From Pseudomonas putida (lineage in GTDB: Bacteria > Pseudomonadota > Gammaproteobacteria > Pseudomonadales > Pseudomonadaceae): 64,000 nt of DNA. The stretch is taken from positions 806,001 through 870,000 of the forward strand of contig CP163498.1 of assembly GCA_041071465.1 (NCBI GenBank), written 5' to 3'. Position 1 is the first letter of the stretch. Each line of letters begins with the position of its first letter. Below, one piece after another: positions 62,357 through 64,000 of the stretch. The translations under genes and the position numbers were made by a program. Under the pieces are notes generated by a model, which had not been told where the DNA came from, searched no databases, and worked only from the letters and a program-made list of their open reading frames with translations.

Positions 62357-62955
62357 AGCGCCTGGCACATGATGTGGGCCTGCTGTTGCTGACTGGCGTA
62401 TTGGCAGTGTCTGCCACTTTCGCGTGGCGGCATTGGACCGGCCCAGCCATCACCAGCGCCGAGAAGCAACTGCAAAGCCGCCAACGCCTGGCAGTGCTGC
62501 CCGAGGGCAGTTTTGACAACCAGCCACTGGACAACCCGCTACCGAGGCCCGCCGCACAGCGGCCCAACAGCCACATCCTGGCGGCTTACCGTGCCACGCT
62601 GGCGGGCAAGCCAAGCGCTATTATCCTGGTCACGCAAACCCAAGGCTATGCCGGGCCGATTGTGCTGAGTGTTGCCATCGCCACAGACGGCCGGCTGATC
62701 GGCAGCCAGGTGGTCGAACAACAGGAAAGCCCTGGGCTGGGGGCACGCGTAGGCGACCCGCAACTGCACTGGCTGGGGCAGTTCGAAAACCGCCAATTGA
62801 ACGACCACTGGGCGCTGAAGCGGGACCACGGCGACTTTGACCAATTGGCCGGCGCGACCGTGACCTCGCGGGCAGTGATCGCCGCATTGCAGGAGGCGCT
62901 GAGCTATTTTGACGAGCAGCGCAGCGTACTGCTGGAGAACGCCACGCATGAATAG
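62353..62955 (+). CDS. rnfG: RnfG-like subunit
   Basis: A 200-residue protein: one N-terminal membrane span (VGLLLLTGVLAVSATFAW), then a periplasmic FMN domain with GYAGPIVLSVAIATDGRLIG and ESPGLGARVGDPQLHWLGQF. The flavinylation region is DFDQLAGATVTSRAVIAAL; the acceptor threonine is intact and only the first residue of S/T-G-A-T is alanine. So covalent FMN is still plausible. It overlaps the rnfD-like stop by 4 bp and the rnfE-like start by 8 bp. Confidence 0.85.
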   Translation: MKRLAHDVGLLLLTGVLAVSATFAWRHWTGPAITSAEKQLQSRQRLAVLPEGSFDNQPLDNPLPRPAAQRPNSHILAAYRATLAGKPSAIILVTQTQGYAGPIVLSVAIATDGRLIGSQVVEQQESPGLGARVGDPQLHWLGQFENRQLNDHWALKRDHGDFDQLAGATVTSRAVIAALQEALSYFDEQRSVLLENATHE

Positions 62956-63472
62956 ATTCTGCCTGCTGGCCGTAAGCCTGGTGCCCATGCTGGGCGCCAC
63001 CCGCACCCTGACCGAGGGCGCCACCATCGGATTGTGTGCGGTAGTGATGGGGGGCATGCACCAACTGTTGCTGGCACCGTTGCGTCCGCGTCTGGCCAGC
63101 TGGGCCTACGCGCTGGCCAGCCTTCTGTTGCTGGCCGCCTTGGCCTGCTGCCTGCAAATGGCACTGCTTGCCTGGTCGCTGCCTTTGGCACTGGCGCTCG
63201 GCTTCTATCCCGCCTTGTTGTGCCTGCAGTGTTTGGCCTGCGACCTCCTGCTGCCGGACCAACAGCGCTGGCGCGTACTCGCCGTGCACCTCGGCGCGGT
63301 GTTTGCCAGCTGCCTGCTGCTTGGCGCCAGCCGCCAATGGCTGGCCCATTTTGCCGACCTGCACCTGGCCAGCCTGGCCCCCGGCGCCCTGCTACTGCTC
63401 GGACTGCTGCTGGCCTTGTACAATCGCTTGCGTCCGGGCTCAGCCCACCCACGTCGTCAAGGAAAGCTCTGA
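62948..63472 (+). CDS. RnfE-like membrane subunit, shortened
   Basis: A 174-residue membrane protein, shorter than usual RnfE (about 230). The N-terminus CLLAVSLVPMLGATRTLTEG aligns with canonical LGLCPLLAVTNTV but lacks the cluster cysteine (LVPMLG for LCPLLA). A second conserved region GFYPALLCLQCLACDLLLPD keeps cysteines. It is not certain that it works with iron-sulfur at all. It is five bases upstream of nth. Confidence 0.7.
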   Translation: MNRFCLLAVSLVPMLGATRTLTEGATIGLCAVVMGGMHQLLLAPLRPRLASWAYALASLLLLAALACCLQMALLAWSLPLALALGFYPALLCLQCLACDLLLPDQQRWRVLAVHLGAVFASCLLLGASRQWLAHFADLHLASLAPGALLLLGLLLALYNRLRPGSAHPRRQGKL

Positions 63473-63476
63473 TTTC

Positions 63477-64000
63477 ATGAATGCCGCCAAACGCCTGGAG
63501 ATTTTTCGCAGGCTGCACGAAGACAACCCCGACCCGAAGACCGAACTGGCCTACACCACCCCGTTCGAACTGCTGGTCGCCGTGACGCTGTCCGCGCAAT
63601 CCACCGACGTCGGCGTCAACAAGGCCACAGCGCGCCTGTTCCCCGTCGCCAACACCCCCGAGGCCATCTATGCCCTGGGCGTTGAAGGGCTTAGCGAGTA
63701 CATCAAGACCATCGGGCTTTACAACAGCAAGGCCAAGAATGTCATAGAAGCCTGCCGGCTTCTGATCGAGCGCCACGGCAGCGAGGTACCGCAAACCCGT
63801 GAAGCGCTGGAGGCGCTGCCTGGCGTGGGCCGCAAGACCGCCAACGTGGTCCTCAACACCGCATTCCGTCAACCGACCATGGCAGTGGATACCCATATCT
63901 ATCGGGTGAGTAACCGCACGGGAATTGCGCCAGGCAAAACGGTGCTGGAAGTGGAAAAGAAACTGGTCAAGTTCGTACCAAAAGATTACCTGTTAGACGC
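63477..64000 (+). CDS. nth: Endonuclease III, N-terminal part
   Basis: The window ends inside this gene; 174 codons are present. MNAAKRLEIFRRLHEDNPDP, the HhH motif LPGVGRKTANVVLNTAF (with the catalytic Lys in GRKTA and the Asp in VDTHIYRVSNR). It removes oxidised pyrimidines. The iron-sulfur cysteines lie beyond the window. The rnf-nth order is the classical arrangement in gammaproteobacteria. Confidence 0.96.
   Translation, partial: MNAAKRLEIFRRLHEDNPDPKTELAYTTPFELLVAVTLSAQSTDVGVNKATARLFPVANTPEAIYALGVEGLSEYIKTIGLYNSKAKNVIEACRLLIERHGSEVPQTREALEALPGVGRKTANVVLNTAFRQPTMAVDTHIYRVSNRTGIAPGKTVLEVEKKLVKFVPKDYLLD

Overview
The window is about 64 kb of GC-rich chromosomal DNA from a gammaproteobacterium, almost certainly a Pseudomonas of the P. 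putida group. Supporting signs are the braCDEFG branched-chain amino-acid transporter, the very short CcoM subunit of cbb3 oxidase, the ligase-associated repair cluster, and several Pseudomonas-type REP pairs of the TGTAGGAGCGGCC family. Most of it is ordinary core genome.

Layout. 1-5020: end of an SDR gene, an AaeXAB-like efflux operon with a palindromic operator candidate, ccoM and small or lipoprotein genes. 5183-17145: RapA, an MHYT-GGDEF-EAL protein, a 3-hydroxyisobutyrate-dehydrogenase-family enzyme, and the leucine/isoleucine/valine ABC transporter operon. 17252-33507: lipoproteins, a FAD oxidoreductase, NhaA, PdxH, three OmpA-type lipoproteins, a broken beta-lactamase/esterase gene, a large glycosyl hydrolase, DinG, CopD and a collagen-like protein.

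33465-39838 is a 6.4-kb integrated element of lower GC inserted in the 3' end of a small methyltransferase-like gene. It carries a tyrosine integrase, triplets of TGTCACCA near both ends (candidate integrase arm sites), imperfect 43-bp end repeats, a HEPN-like protein, an AT-hook/HTH protein, a capsid-like protein preceded by a coiled-coil protein, a Rha-type regulator and a tiny membrane peptide. Two sites closely match promoters of T7-like phage RNA polymerases, in particular the published P. putida phage gh-1 consensus as I recall it. No phage RNA polymerase, DNA polymerase, portal, terminase or tail gene is visible. The best reading is a phage satellite that is switched on by, and packaged with, a T7-like helper. 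This is the strongest candidate for an undescribed system here.

39841-46147: SEC-C proteins, then a four-gene operon (serine acetyltransferase-like, AlaX-like tRNA editing protein, MFS exporter, cysteine-synthase-like enzyme) whose reading frames overlap by 4 bp, divergent from a MocR regulator. It looks like a pathway that makes and exports an O-acetylserine-derived amino acid with tRNA editing as self-protection.

46251-64000: an N-terminal-nucleophile acylase, the ligase-associated DNA repair cluster (exonuclease, ligase, Lhr-type helicase, PdeM), dcd, a cold-shock gene, Mrp/ApbC, metG, a reduced rnfA-D-G-E set without rnfB and rnfC, and the start of nth.

A technical caution: at least six genes (near 19571, 24873, 30073, 39915, 42679 and 45127) are each put out of frame by one missing C or G, and a seventh is possible inside the element. 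The pattern looks more like sequence error than real gene decay, so these genes may be intact.
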